From Oscheius sp. JU75 (Eukaryota; Nematoda; Chromadorea; Rhabditida; Rhabditidae), in contig JASJZC010000006.1 in NCBI GenBank assembly GCA_037178855.1, forward strand, positions 5,642,001 through 5,706,000: a DNA stretch of 64,000 bases, in the 5' to 3' direction. A program made the translations under genes and the position numbers. Positions 48,844 to 60,691 of this stretch are shown piece after piece. The notes beneath the pieces were generated by a model. The model ran no database searches and was not told the DNA's origin. It was given only the letters and a program-made list of their open reading frames with translations. Numbering within the stretch: position 1 is the stretch's first letter; every line of letters begins with the position of its first letter.

Positions 48844-49721
48844 CTATAGGTTTAGAGCATGGTTAAGAACCGGACACATTACGAAGAACCGTAGGACAAA
48901 AGAAGCACTGCACGATATTGTATAGATTTTTTTTTTCATTTCCATCACAAGCTCTTCCAATTCCGACAATGATCCTCCGAACTCTAGTTCTTTGCCAATC
49001 ATCCAGGGCTTCTTTTCTATGATAGTGCTACTACCCTCTATCCCTATTCTGACATTTGAGAAAAGCCATTTCATTTGATCGAAGTCCCAAAAACATTCAA
49101 CAACATCAAACGTGAAAAGCAAAATTGAGCAAAGCTTTTTAATGTTTGATTTTCAAGGATTTTGATTCGAAGGCGCATCTTCTCCTCTGCGAAAATGGAT
49201 TTTCCGGGAACTACTCTATAGATTCTCTATAATAACTCACACTGTCGTCCTCGCCTTGATAAGCGGTCAAATTTCCGTGAGCAATCCGAATACTGAACTT
49301 CGTGAAATGCTTGTTCAAAAGAGCGTAGATTTCCTTGCGGTGTGAACGCACAAAGGCACGGGAATGCATCTTAAATACAATTTTAATCTTAGCAATGTTT
49401 GAAGTACCTTGGAGTAGATGCCATTAAAGATTTGTGCTCCAAGTTCTCAAGTGTTAAAGGATCTGTGAGAGGCAGAGAATACTAGGCTCGCTTCTTCAGT
49501 GCATCCAAGTAATACTGTTTGGTCTCATCGCTGATCCTTTTATATCTCCATTTGACGAGTTGATTCTTGAGGTAGTGACTTCGTTCTTCGAATTCATCGT
49601 CACTAAGCTGAATAACTGAAACTGTTATAGAACGTTCAAAATAACTGACCTTCGAAACGTGGATGTTGCTGTCGGTGTAGAATTCTTGCGGAAAAGATTC
49701 ACCGGGTAGATTCAGAGCCAT
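48844..49721 (-). pseudogene. Pseudogene of the 429-aa gene family at 2417
   Basis: Aligns exon by exon with the gene at 2417-3863, including intron places. Kept parts: FPQEFYTDSNIHVSK, LSDDEF, YSLPLTDP, MHSRAFVRS, FTFD and KKPWMIG. Breaks: an in-frame TAG where the intact copy has Ser (before YSLPL), a 1-nt loss before the third exon, and a TGA where the intact copy has Trp. The 3' third matching exon 5 of the intact gene is missing. Confidence 0.75.
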
Positions 49722-50853
49722 CTGAGTTAAAATTGAATGCTAACTAAAACAAAAAAAGGAATATTAAAACCTGCACCTCGCTGAAGCTGCGTCGAGTTTA
49801 GTATATAATTGATTAGTATGAATTTCCTCGACAACAGGGCGTAAAATGTACAGGCACGGTACCAGGGTCATGAGGGTATATTCCGTAGTGGCACAATGAG
49901 GCCGATTGATGAAAACGTTAGGGTTGTATTGTATTAGTTCTGATAGAGAAAACTGAAGTTAGAAATAAAAAGCAGACACGCAACAGATAAAAAAGAAGTA
50001 ATACACTTGTGTTACAAAAAAAAAATCTATGTGGTCGCCTTCGGGCCACATTAATTGCAAACGTCTTTTTCCCATTGGAATCACCATGTCGGAGAGGATG
50101 GTGATAGCAACTAAACTTAGCCCACTTCTCCAGTTTGGAAAAAGATGAGGCTGCCCCTAGTATGTATCGTGAGTTATTTGCGTGGATCCACTAGAATGAC
50201 AACGAAGCCCTCGAGAACAATGTAATCATATGAGCCGCATCAAGAATCGTCAACCATGGACCGTGATGTCGACCTTCGAAGGACAAAGACTGGGGAAAAG
50301 AATAAGAGACAGAACAACTGAAAAGACTGCTACACCTGAATATTATTAGTTCTTTTTTCGGTTTTCGACCAGGAACATCTGTTACGTTGTCTCATTTGTC
50401 GGCCAGAAACGGTAGATAAACCTGTCTTCTTTTGTGTGCAGTCTATTCAGTTATTTCTTCTGTCCTATTCTCGAAACGAAAGAACGGAGGTTAGAGAGTC
50501 CGTGCAAAAGTGGTTTGGATAGAGACACGACATAGAGAACTTGGCCTGATAGAGAAGACGAGGGATCTGCCGTCCAGAGCAAGCAGCAGCAACCAAATTT
50601 TGCTTTTACTCTTGTCTTGTCAAAACTAATTGCTTGACAATATTCGACAAGACGACGACAAAGCTAAAATTTGCTTTTCAAATGTCAATTGTGTTTCAAA
50701 ACTAATTTAACTATAGCGCAGACTGAACCACAGACAAAAGAGAAACTGATAAAATTTCTTTAACTAATCTGTCCAACCTGCGCAGACTGTTAGTAGATGT
50801 ACAGATCTTTATTACAAAACCCGAAGGCATACTTATTTGTTAACCATACGTAT
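49722..50853. other. Intergenic
   Basis: No gene or repeat of note seen. Frames are short on both strands. Confidence 0.45.
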
Positions 50854-52724
50854 TCACTTTTCCTCGTACTCGAATGGACAGAAATCTGGATTGTTCGTCG
50901 ACTGGATCCTGAATCCACGGGCCACCTGTCTACATCTCATCTCATGCATTCTGGGCCAGGCGTCAGCTGCGGATTTGGTTTTCTCGGCCGGCGACCAGAG
51001 TCGTTCGGCTGGAGCTGAAGCTCTGGGCCACAGTCTGGCTTCAATGTTCGTGCTGTCGACCATCTCTCCCCAAATGGCCACAATTCCTCCAAGAACGAGC
51101 TGCTTCTGCGCTGGTGTTCCAGTGAAGTTGGCCGGGTCACAGTCGTAGTATCTGACAGGATGTCGGAATTTCAGTCACTTTCCTACCTTGAATTGGTCTC
51201 GGGTCCTCCGGGAATGGCATCCCTCCAATCTGCTCCGTACTTAATGTAATTCAAGTACCAGCAGGCCGAGACGATGATCGGATAGCCGGCAGCTGTGGCA
51301 TTCTGGGCCTCGCTCATTACCTCCTGGAACGTGTTGCCTTTCCAAATGTGCACAATTGTGTTTTTGTTGGGCTGATTATTGTCGTAGACTTCCTGCCAGA
51401 CGACCTTCTTTCGTTTGAGTTTCAGAGAGTTGACAATGGAATCCAGTCTGAAAACCAGTGAATTTCAAACACATTTATAGGAGTCTACCTGGTAAAGAAG
51501 TAGTTCTCTAGCTCGGTATTGTTGGCGAATCCCTTCTGCTTTTTGAACTCTTGGATTCCTGGATTTCTATCCCAGCAGTCAGAAATAAAGTCGATGACCT
51601 CATCCCCTCCTAAGTGAAGAAATTCGTCAGGGAAAGTCTCCGTGACCTCTGTCAAGAACTCTTCAATAAACTTGTAGTTGTCCTCATTGGCCGGATCCAG
51701 AAGATTCTGCCACGTCTTCTGTCCATGTTCGTCGAAGCAGTCAGTCAGGAAACCTTTCTGTCCTCGCCAGGCACCGGTGTGACCGGGAAGATCAAACTCG
51801 GGAATTACGCGAATTGCTCGAAGTCTGGCGTAGTTGATGATGTCCTTGACATCGTTCCGACTGTAGACGTGCCGAGGAGAGTAGGCCCCCTGAAATGCTT
51901 TGATAGAGAGACTCTCAATAACGAACCTCTTCGTGAAGACTCGGGAACTTCTTCGATTCATATGGGAAAGATTCACTGTCGACGAGATGCCAGTGCAGAA
52001 CGTTCATCTTGTTCATAGCCATAAGATCCTAAATGTACCATAATATTCTCGAGCTCATAGAATCCTACAATCTGTCTTTTGATCGTCCTCACGGTCAAGA
52101 AATGTCTAGAAGAGTCGATCATGAGACCTCGCACGGGGAATCGAGGTTTGTCTTGGACGTCTGCTGTCCGAATGAAGTACTTCTGCTTCTTCTCGTCCCA
52201 GAAAATCAGCTGACTTAGAGTCTCCATTGCTCTCACAACTCCCCAAGCTGTATCGGCGCGGATGGCAGCTTCGGTGGTCGAGACACGGAGCTTGTCTGGA
52301 AGTTTTACGGTTTTCCAAACTTTACATGGTCTCACACTCTTCGGAAGCATTGTGAGGAGGAGTCCCTGTGGGACAGGCCTCTCTGATCTTAACAGAAATG
52401 ACAAAGTCCTCAGCTGACCCCTTCGGAGTCACTGGGAAGGGGAACATCCATTTGTTCACTGAAATTGACTAGTCAGAATGGATATGGTCATGTAACGAAA
52501 AACAACAACTTACAGTAGTTCTCAGAGTTGACTCTCAAGACGTCACAGTCGAACTTATCGCCTAGATTGAACCCGATTTTTGCCGGGTCCAGTGAACGAT
52601 TGGTTTTTCCGTAGATTATTTGTTCCGGGAGGGGAAAGACCTCTCCAGTAGACCATCGGTCCGGAGCGTCGCGTCCATAAAACCAGCCTTGGACTAAGAG
52701 AGGCAGAAGAAGGTAGATTAGCAT
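50854..52724 (-). CDS. Beta-hexosaminidase, GH20 family (540 aa)
   Basis: Seven exons, 52514-52724, 52336-52458, 52069-52295, 51927-52028, 51489-51889, 51187-51447 and 50854-51151, join in frame to 540 aa, the usual length. Signal peptide [15 protein letters not shown], then the GH20 N-domain ([12 protein letters not shown]) and the barrel: [40 protein letters not shown] and the catalytic Asp-Glu pair in [20 protein letters not shown] and GEMVD are further active-site parts. It removes terminal GlcNAc or GalNAc in lysosomes or outside the cell. An upstream ATG at 52796 exists, but acceptor-like TATCAG just before 52724 favours the inner start. Confidence 0.95.
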
Positions 52725-54082
52725 ACCCTGATAATTGCAAACTGAGAGAAAAGGCGTTAACTTGCAAAGATGGAAGAAAAAGCGTTTTGAATTCATGGAT
52801 TCTCTTCAGTCCGATTCTGATCAAAGTCGTATCTTGGCTATCAAAAAGTGTTCCAAATTGTCAAGGTCGTAAAGGCATTGAACTTCAAAAAAAAGTAATG
52901 TGAAGACTGCAGTAATAAAATCATAACAGCCTTTTTGTATTTCCTGAAACAAGGAACTGTTCATGAGCCGACCATAAATAGTACATTAGTAAAACAACAT
53001 CACACTAGAGTTCATGTAAATGGAGTTTGATATACTATGTAAATGGTGTGGAGGAAACTAAAAACTGTTGAAACATCTAGCAAACTCAAAACATTAACAG
53101 TGTCCGTTTCTGACGGCAGACATCAGTTCCGAATGGATTGATCTCACCGAAATCGAAACTGGAAAAATCGAAAACCCTTTAAGAAGTGAAAGGTGAAGCA
53201 AAGTAGTGAAATAGTGAAAGCCTTGACACATACAAATGTTTGTTCCAGATCTCAAATTTTACCCTACGGCTGCGAAAATCTCCCGCCAATAGATGGGAAG
53301 ATGGTCCGAACAGGAAGCCAGGTCAAAGGTAAGAGTCGCCGTCTAGTCATGAATTAACTACAATGTGTCTTGTTAATCGAAATCGTTAGACTGTTTTCTA
53401 AAAAGTGTTTCTGAACCCAAATGGAAACATGTAGCAACGTTCGAAAAGCCACTCCGAACATCTTCAGATAAGATCTCGATTGCCTGTGCGTCCGAAAAAA
53501 AACAGAGCTTTACATGCGTTATTCAAGCCTAAAGGTAGGCATGACCTGAAAAGTAAGGAGGTTCGAAATGGTCAAAAAATCGATGTGGAAAGCATATTCA
53601 TAGACAGTGCGCTTGAACAAAGAAGGCTGCTCGTGAGTTTGGAACATACTTCCATGATACCCTCCCCACTACATGGTCCTAGTCGATGGGATTCGTAAAC
53701 TATTTTGAATGAGACAAAAGAGGTACGAACTGGCGTAAACAAGCCAATCAGAGCCATCTCTAATAAGCTCCGTAAAGTGGTGTTTAGATTCGAGTCCAGC
53801 TGGCCCGGGAGGGGTCATGTGAACAGGAGGCGATTGAAGAATGAGAGCCCATTTGAACGGGGAAAAGGGTTGTAAGAGGGCGGAACCGAGGGATCACGAG
53901 GGAAAGAAATGGACTGAGAACTTTGACTTATCTAGTCTGATGTTGACAGAATTGTTTGATGTTCACACACACGAGCTCACGCCTTGAGTCCTTGTCACGA
54001 CTTTTGATCACATCCTTATCAGGCGCAAGGGTCACTTTCGGACAATTGGTTTATTGAATAAGAAATGGGTTTGTTGTGAAGG
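52725..54082. other. Intergenic
   Basis: No convincing gene. A polar plus-strand frame at 53480-53698 lacks splice or codon support. Confidence 0.45.
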
Positions 54083-54951
54083 TTAGTTACAGAGACCGCA
54101 GGTCGTTCCACAGTAGCGAGATCTTTCTTCCTTAGAATAGAACTCGGACTCGCAGAAGCCCTGTTTCTTCCACTTGTCACACATTTTCGAGCCGTCTCCG
54201 CAGGTTGTCGAATTCTTGGCTGAAAATTTGGAACATTACGATCTGTTCAAGGAAGTTACATGGACTGTCCCCACAATATCCACACGTTTTCCTGCAGTTC
54301 TGCTTGACAAATTCCTGCATGTCAATCTGCTTGCAGATCGTCGGCTCCTTGGAGCAGCCGGGTACAACATCCACACAGTTCTGCTTCTGACACATTCCAC
54401 ACACGTTAGGACAATCTTCAGACAAAATCTTTTCCCATTTCGGGTCATGACACATCTCTATGGAGACCTTCTCACAAGAGAATCGAGGAGCTGAATTTGA
54501 TCCGTTTTGGATTAGAGCTCCGTAACGTACACTCAGAATTCTTGCAGTTGTACTGTGGGGTAAGACAGCAGAAGCCACAGGTTTTTGGACACGTCTTGAT
54601 GGCAGTCTGCTTGACATTGTCGTTATCCGTACCGTCCTTCTAAAGATTTAATTGGCTAAGCTTCAGTGAAGGACAAACCTTGAAGCAGGCTTCTGGTCTC
54701 TCTTCTGTCGAGTTGAAAGTTACCGCTCCTTTGTTGTACAAGACTGAGCAAACGTCGTCTTCAGCAACATTATCGCAATTGAGGGCTCTGTGGTCGAACT
54801 GAAAATTTGGTTACTTGAGCATGTCTCTCGTTCTGTGTCTCACCCGAACACTGCCATCAGCCAGCGTCGTTGTGCAGTTGTGGTCGCTGGGGCCGCTCTT
54901 GGCCACCACGATGACGATAAAAAGAGAGACGAGAAGAGGAAAACAGATCAT
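54083..54951 (-). CDS. Secreted multi-ShKT protein (232 aa)
   Basis: Five exons, 54844-54951, 54679-54798, 54531-54639, 54266-54490 and 54083-54219, join in frame to 232 aa. MICFPLLVSLFIVIVVAKSG is a signal peptide. Four Cys-rich modules end in CPKTCGFC, CPNVCGMC, CRKTCGYC and CGTTCGLC, as in ShKT domains; the third (VVPGCSKEPTICKQIDM) is the most typical. Proteins of this type are exported and common in nematodes; some block potassium channels, but no target is implied here. AATAAA lies on the minus strand near 54055. Confidence 0.88.
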
Positions 54952-55216
54952 TCGGTTGGTGTGATAACTGCCAGCAAACTGCTGTTTTTATAAGGCTATT
55001 TGCCAGTAAGCTGGAAGACTGAAAGACAATAGGAGAGGCAAACATGCGCCAAAATAGTAAAGGTAGACAAAGAGAGAAAATGAAATAGTCTCACTGTCTC
55101 TGTCATTCGTAGTAAACTACCATCATCACGAGCATAAACTGTCTACTAAAAAAACAAAAATATAAAACTGTTTATTAGCTACTTGACTGAAGTTTAGGTT
55201 ACAACAGTTACGTACC

Positions 55217-55460
55217 GACTCATTCGTCGTCTTCATCTGAGCTTGAGTCGACAATGTTTTCCTGGGAAACGAGAAAGTCGTCTTCATCCTTATTGTACAC
55301 GTAGAATAGTCCGTCGTAATCATCTTCTTCTGCCAAACGTCTAGGTATCCGAAGAGGCTGACAGGATCGAAGTCGTCCTCTAGATGACAGCAGTAGTTTT
55401 CAAATTGCCTTTTCTTGTGCAGACGTCGCGTTTGAAAATTGTAGAATCTAGGGCGCTATA
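55217..55460 (-). CDS. C-terminal exon of a protein with acidic tail, partial
   Basis: After an acceptor-like CTATAG one frame reads RRLHKKRQFENYCCHLEDDF. A second frame reads LAEEDDYDGLFYVYNKDEDD and ends in SSSDEDDE at TGA, followed by AATAAA. The two cannot be joined without a frame change, so either a small intron was missed or the gene is broken. The 5' part was not found. Family not recognised. Confidence 0.35.
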
Positions 55461-55823
55461 GCAAAATATAAGCCAATTGTCTGCAAATATTCTCGAATTC
55501 GCGGCATTTCCGCGTAAAAAACGTAGTACTTTCGAAAAAGTATGCTTAGTAAAAATCAAAAAATATGTAGAAGAGAAGAGAAATCGGTTCGATGTGATAC
55601 ACGGACGACATCTTGACCAAAAGCTAAATAGTTACTGTAGTCAAAATATTCTTTGCACATAATTCTAGTGTTTCGTAACAGAGTTTGTTACTAGCAGTTA
55701 TTCTGGAATTCAAAACTGTAACTAATTACTGGGAATCTAGAACTACTTGGGAAAGTCGTCTGTGAATCATAAAAGTACCGAGCAAACTTGAGCAAAGTTG
55801 TACAAGTGACAATGGGATCGGAG

Positions 55824-56513
55824 CTATACGATATCTTCTTTCTCTTCGTTGACACGGCGTTCAGCCTCAACGACCTGTTCAATGGTCTTCTGATTCTTGC
55901 TGAGAAGAAAGTAGAGAAAACTGTAGTAGAAGAGAGTAAATAGACAGAAACAAGCGGCCTGATGACAAAACCCGATAAACGCTGAAACCCTAGGGTGGTC
56001 ACGGCCTTCAGTTTTGACTCACCTTTTTTGAGATCCGGCTCGGAATCCATGTTCGCTCGAGCAGCAAGTGCCAAGAACGGAGAAGAAAGAAAGCTGGTAG
56101 GAAAAAGAGACATGAGTAAATTGTAGATCATTAGAGTGGAAACCAGGGGAGTGGACATTTTCAAACCAAAACGGAATGCCTGGATGATCAGAAGGCAGTC
56201 GGAAACGGTAGCGACTACCAGTCCAGTTCCGAGAAACAGATTTGCAACTACCAGAGTGACCTGAACTGAAGATAGATGAAAAGATATCAGACAGACTCAC
56301 AGTGAAAGCAAGATCAGAATATTTGTAAACTAATGGAAAGAGAAGAGTGACATAGAGAGCGATTACAATATGGCTCCAGCCAAGGAGCAAAATGAGTACC
56401 TGATACAAAAAATTGAAGGTCGATAAGAAACTCACGGCGACTGAGGGCCACTTGAACTTGCTAGAATGATGACCAGAGGGCTCATTGTCAGGATCAGCAA
56501 TGTCTTCTTCCAT
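55824..56513 (-). CDS. Four-transmembrane protein (190 aa)
   Basis: Four exons, 56436-56513, 56301-56399, 56023-56260 and 55824-55981, join in frame to 190 aa. ATG directly follows a TTTCAG acceptor. The N-terminus is acidic; membrane segments lie at LILLLGWSHIVIALYVTL, VTLVVANLFLGTGLVVAT, LVSTLMIYNLLMSLF and AACFCLFTLFYYSFLYFLL. A charged tail (EQVVEAERRVNEEKEDI) follows. Same general plan as the genes at 6507, 59246 and 60692, though sequence identity is low. Localisation unknown. Confidence 0.75.
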
Positions 56514-56609
56514 CCTGAAACTGCAGTCATTTTTGATAATGAAGCAGAATGAAAAAGTAGTTGTGTAGGTAAAATTAACTTTCTTGGACGAAAGGAACTT
56601 GCAAAATGG

Positions 56610-56800
56610 TCAGAGAGGACGGAGGAGCTGCTTTGCAAAGTCTGCAAAACAGTCGGAAAACATCATAGGTTAGACCGGGCATCCGGACAGATGTTCCACA
56701 CGTTCTTTGATTGAAATACAACATCGCGATAATCGACATCATTTGGACAAACAACGCCAGAATGAACACCGGCTGTGCAAGCAGATCTTGTGAAATAAGA
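56610..56800 (-). other. Orphan membrane-segment exons
   Basis: One exon (about 56676-56800) encodes FILALFVQMMSIIAMLYF. It joins at GT/AG to 56610-56641, which ends FAKQLLRPL and TGA. It looks like the last membrane helix of another 4-TM protein, but the upstream exons were not found; a poly(A) signal at about 56838 lies just upstream, so this may be a relic. Confidence 0.35.
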
Positions 56801-57264
56801 AAAGTTATGACATCATATTTTTAGTGGATAAACGGTTTATTTAGAAAAGAATTGCAAGTGGACACACAAAATCTTAAGAACACAGAACAAGGCACAAATA
56901 CAGAACTTTTTTTCTGGATAGCAGATTCACTGATGACCTGATCCCATCCGGGACTTTGACCATTGAGTTATTGATGTAGCGATTCTTATCTTCGGCTTGG
57001 ACTTGTAGGTAACTTTTGCAGCATCAATTCTTTGTCTGTTTCTAGATGTTTGTTCTTTATGCCGCACTAGGACAGCTCTTCTAAGGACGCCTCTTCCTTG
57101 ACCGGCTGTTCCTGCGCAAATTGGCATTGGTACTTGTTCATGCCCCCAGATATACCTCAGAGGATCATTCTGGAAAACTTCGATGAGGATGCCTACAAGT
57201 CAACTGTGTGGGTAGCAGAATGCTGGAAAAAAGATAAAAACTGTCTCACTGTTTTTCTTATAAG

Positions 57265-57755
57265 TCTTTCAAAACGTTGCAACTGCTTTGACGACGTTCG
57301 TATGTCTGGGCGCCGCTGTTTTGATAACACTGTTATCCCAGGAAGGTAACTTTTCTATTTATCTGGTAGGACCTTCCAACAGTCTAGTCAGTTTCAACTA
57401 GTCTGTAAGTATTATTTTCCAGACAGTCTTGTGGATTTTAACTGTCCTTATCTTGTTCTTCACCCAGTTCGGATTACTCACTGCGAGGAGAGCTGCTCTC
57501 TGTCCCGCCAAATGGATAGCTTGTTTCATGTCCAATCATTGCGGCTGGACGACTAACTACTGGCTCTTCATTTTCGTTAGTCTTAGTCTTTCTCAGGTTC
57601 TAAATCTAACCTAGAGCCTTCTATTTCTTCAATTTCATTTTCTCTGGAGCCAATCTCCAATTCATTGTGTTGGCATAGCGTCTTCTTTTGCCCTGTTTCT
57701 CTTCTTCCACACTCTTCGATTTGGCTCTCGCTGTCTTCTCAAAAAGACTATGTGA
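57265..57755 (+). CDS. Four-transmembrane protein, 5' end unresolved
   Basis: Exons 57265-57365, 57423-57575 and 57615-57755 join in frame. Membrane segments: VATALTTFVCLGAAVLITLL, TVLWILTVLILFFTQFGLL, and HCVGIASSFALFLFFHTL near the end. The tail is LLKKTM. The plan matches the neighbours at 59246 and 60692, whose first membrane helix also starts an exon. The first exon should end in phase 1; the sequence just upstream (57170-57213) has the right phase but hits a stop, so the start codon is not found. Confidence 0.55.
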
Positions 57756-57958
57756 CTCTTTGAAAGCTGAAAATGTGCTCCAATGTAAACTCAGACATCT
57801 CTATTTAAATCGTTTCTCTGTGTCCTCTAGAGCGACTAATCACTCTCCTGATGACTAATCAGAGAGGGACTGGGCCTCTGACACCAGACAGCCAAACCAT
57901 TGCCTTTGCTGCCTTTTTATCTCTCAATTTCAACCGATTCCCTGATTTACAGACTACG

Positions 57959-58222
57959 ATGACCGAGAGCAATCTCGAGGACGAAGACCCATCGAGTGAC
58001 CAGGTATGCACTCTGTCATCAGACTATCAATCCTTTCCAGATCACGGAATTGCCTTGCTCTCCTCCTGGTCGGATCATTCATGCGCGCAGAGTGAGTCCC
58101 GTTCCCGTTGTCAGCACAAAGTATTCGTTTAGAACCGCCGCCGTCCCAGCTTGGCCAGTCCGCTGTATCCGAATAGTCCATCGTTTGTTGGGGAGCAGTT
58201 CGACTATCCGGAGGTGCGTTAG
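57959..58222 (+). CDS. Small 61-aa polar protein, or 5' exons of a longer gene
   Basis: Three exons, 57959-58003, 58041-58091 and 58133-58222, give MTESNLEDEDPSSDQITELP through to FDYPEVR and TAG. ATG follows TTTACAG, a likely trans-splice acceptor. The last three codons before the stop can be read as a donor (GAG, GTGCGT), so the exons could be the N-terminus of a larger protein, similar to the polar N-terminus of the gene at 59246. Confidence 0.45.
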
Positions 58223-59245
58223 ATTTCTTTGCAAGACAAAAAAATAGTCCAAATCTCTGGATACCTTCGGGACAGAGCAGATGGTATGCAGGTTCCATTC
58301 CAGAACATTTTTTTTCCTATTCCGTTAGTAGTGAGACAAAACATGGATAAGAGCAAAAAATGACCCGGTGCTCATCCAGGTGCGCCTTTAGTTGTTTTCC
58401 TCTTCCTCCGCTTCTCGCTCGATTTAGCGAGAACCTACTGTTTTTTTCCAGAAAAAAAACTCTTTTCTGCTCGCTTGTCTCGGACAATATTCTTGCAAAC
58501 GCGTCCGACCGTCTTAGCTTTTTGACATTTAGCTTTTTGACCTTTCATTCTACGGTCTCGTCATGTTCTTTTCTCCATCGCTCTCGATTTACATTTGTCG
58601 CCCAATTAGGTGTTGCTGTTTATGGTTTTGGCTTGGTGTCTCATCAAAAATGAGCAGTGTTTGGGGTCAAACGGCCAGGCTGTTTGGAATCGGAGTGACA
58701 AACAGTGTCAGTTCTCCTTATTTGGGCTTGACCAGTTTTTATTTTTGATACCGTACCTGTTCAAACAATAGCTCTAGAATAGGGAGCCTGTACTCGATTA
58801 GATAACGCAACACTATATTTTGTTCAAAAATATTATCTAATTAACAGCGTGCCTGTGACCTGTAGTCACATTGGTAGCTTCTGATGACCCTTGACCTAGT
58901 CCTAATGGCAACCTTTGAGTATTTTTTGTGAGTTCATGGTGACAATGTTGGGTCACCGTCTGTCTTTCCAATGTTTAGAAAAGATTCCCTACGAAGGCTG
59001 TGGTCAGAATTCACCATCACAGATATAAACCAAATGTCTTTTCGCGCCTTACTCATCGCCCCTCGCATCCAAAAGAGTTTACAAATCTTATCGACCGGAG
59101 CCATGTGGTCGGCTGACGGCGAGAAGAGCCTGTAAAACTCTCCTCTTTCAACGGATCGTTCGATCTTGCCGTCTGCACCTGCTCCGCGTTCTGCCTTTTA
59201 CCCAATCTCTATCAATCTTCCCTCTATTTGACTCATTTCCAGGAC
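58223..59245. other. Intergenic
   Basis: No supported gene. Hydrophobic plus-strand frames at 58360-58748 come from pyrimidine-rich sequence and have no splice support. Confidence 0.4.
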
Positions 59246-60240
59246 ATGACCGACGAGCCGCGCAAGGTTTCAGTCTTCTCGGCTCCCGCCTGCGAAGCTC
59301 CCGTCATGTTGCCCAAGTCTCCTATAGCTTCGATCGTCGGAGAAAACAAAGCCGCCTCGGTCATCTCGTTCCGCGTTGGAGCTGTTCGTGCCAAGGTATC
59401 TTTTGAGGCTAATTTGCTTTAGCATCCTTTCCAGACACTCGCTGCTATCATGACCATGGGCGCGGCCGTCATCCTGGCCGCGATTGCCACCTTCGAATTC
59501 CTTGTCAATGAGCCGAACGTCGTCTTCACCTCTCTCAAGGTTTGGCATTTTTATTAAGGAAGCCTACTAAACTAAACATTTTCAGGCGGTCCCTTGGACC
59601 TTCTACACGGTCTCCGTACTGGTCATTGCCTACGGTCTCCTCTTCAAGAAGATCGCCCCGATCCGCTGGACAATTAGAATCGCTGGATATCCCACCTGCT
59701 TTCTGGCTATGGCCGTCGCCATCATTTCCATCGGTTTCTCGGTCATCTGGAGCGTGAAGGTGATCATCGTAGGTTCGATTTTTGGTTCTGCTAATAGGTT
59801 TTCTTTAGTGGGAGGTCAGCTACATGGGAGACAAGATCAACAAGTTGTGTTCTGGTGAGTTATCTTGAAGTGAGATAGTCATAGAGAGGCTAATCGAACT
59901 ACCAAACCATTCCAATGTTATAGACGCCTTGGCAATCGGCTGGATCCTCGCCTCTTCCGGTCTCACCATTTTCATCGCTCTCAAGATCTACATCGAGGCC
60001 CTTCAGAAGTGCAAGATGTACTTCCGTTTCATCGAAAGAGCCAAACTGGCCGGACTGGAGCAGCTCAATCTCGAGAATGGAGTCGTTGTCATCCCGATCG
60101 AGATGACCGAGGGTTCCGGGAAGACTCCGATCCACATGGATGTCGTCCCCGAAGATGATGTTCCAGCGAACGTCGAAGTGAAGGACGAGGAGGAGGATAT
60201 GGATCTGGCAGAGGTCCATCGAAAGCCCTCTCTTCTCTAA
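59246..60240 (+). CDS. Four-transmembrane protein with acidic tail (263 aa)
   Basis: Five exons, 59246-59395, 59435-59539, 59586-59759, 59809-59854 and 59924-60240, join in frame to 263 aa. ATG follows TTTCCAG. A polar N-terminus (MTDEPRKVSVFSAPACEAPV) leads to four helices: LAAIMTMGAAVILAAIATF, TFYTVSVLVIAYGLLF, CFLAMAVAIISIGFSVIW and IGWILASSGLTIFIALKIYI. A long acidic cytosolic tail (DEEEDMDLAEV) ends the protein. GC-rich third positions suggest strong expression. Confidence 0.8.
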
Positions 60241-60691
60241 TGCTCTGTCACTGTACATCTCTCTTTCCTTTCCAATTTTTCTACATCCCTTGTGTCTAAT
60301 TGCAGCTTTAAGTTTCTTCTTTCTTTCCTTCATATCCTGTCAATTTGAAAGCAGATAAAGTATTTCTCCACAAGTGTTCTTTCTTGCAGCTGGTCTCCCA
60401 GATGGTTCATGCGCAATTTTTCCTTACGTTCTGATCCTTCCTACCCTCGCGACACCCCGTCCATCCAACCTTTGTTTGTCTCTCCCTGATCCCCACATAT
60501 TCAAACCATAGCTGACTTTGCCTGTGCGCCAAATCATTCGGTTGCCCTTCTCAGATTATTCAGAATTGGCATGCTTTGCTCGTCTAACGCTTTGCTCGGC
60601 GGCTGTGCCTTTACCTATCACGCGATCTATTGGCGGTTTATTGTACGCACATCACTCTCCCAGCGCTCTAGAATTAATTCCAGCTTTGAAC
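60241..60691. other. Intergenic
   Basis: Pyrimidine-rich spacer between two same-strand 4-TM genes. No gene seen. Confidence 0.4.

Noticed and set aside
52725-52796. Longer N-terminus of the hexosaminidase
   Set aside because: It would place 24 residues before the signal peptide; a TATCAG acceptor lies just before the inner ATG.
57098-57349. Plus-strand ORF before the 4-TM gene at 57265
   Set aside because: Its reading phase does not join the membrane exons, and it overlaps a better exon in another frame.
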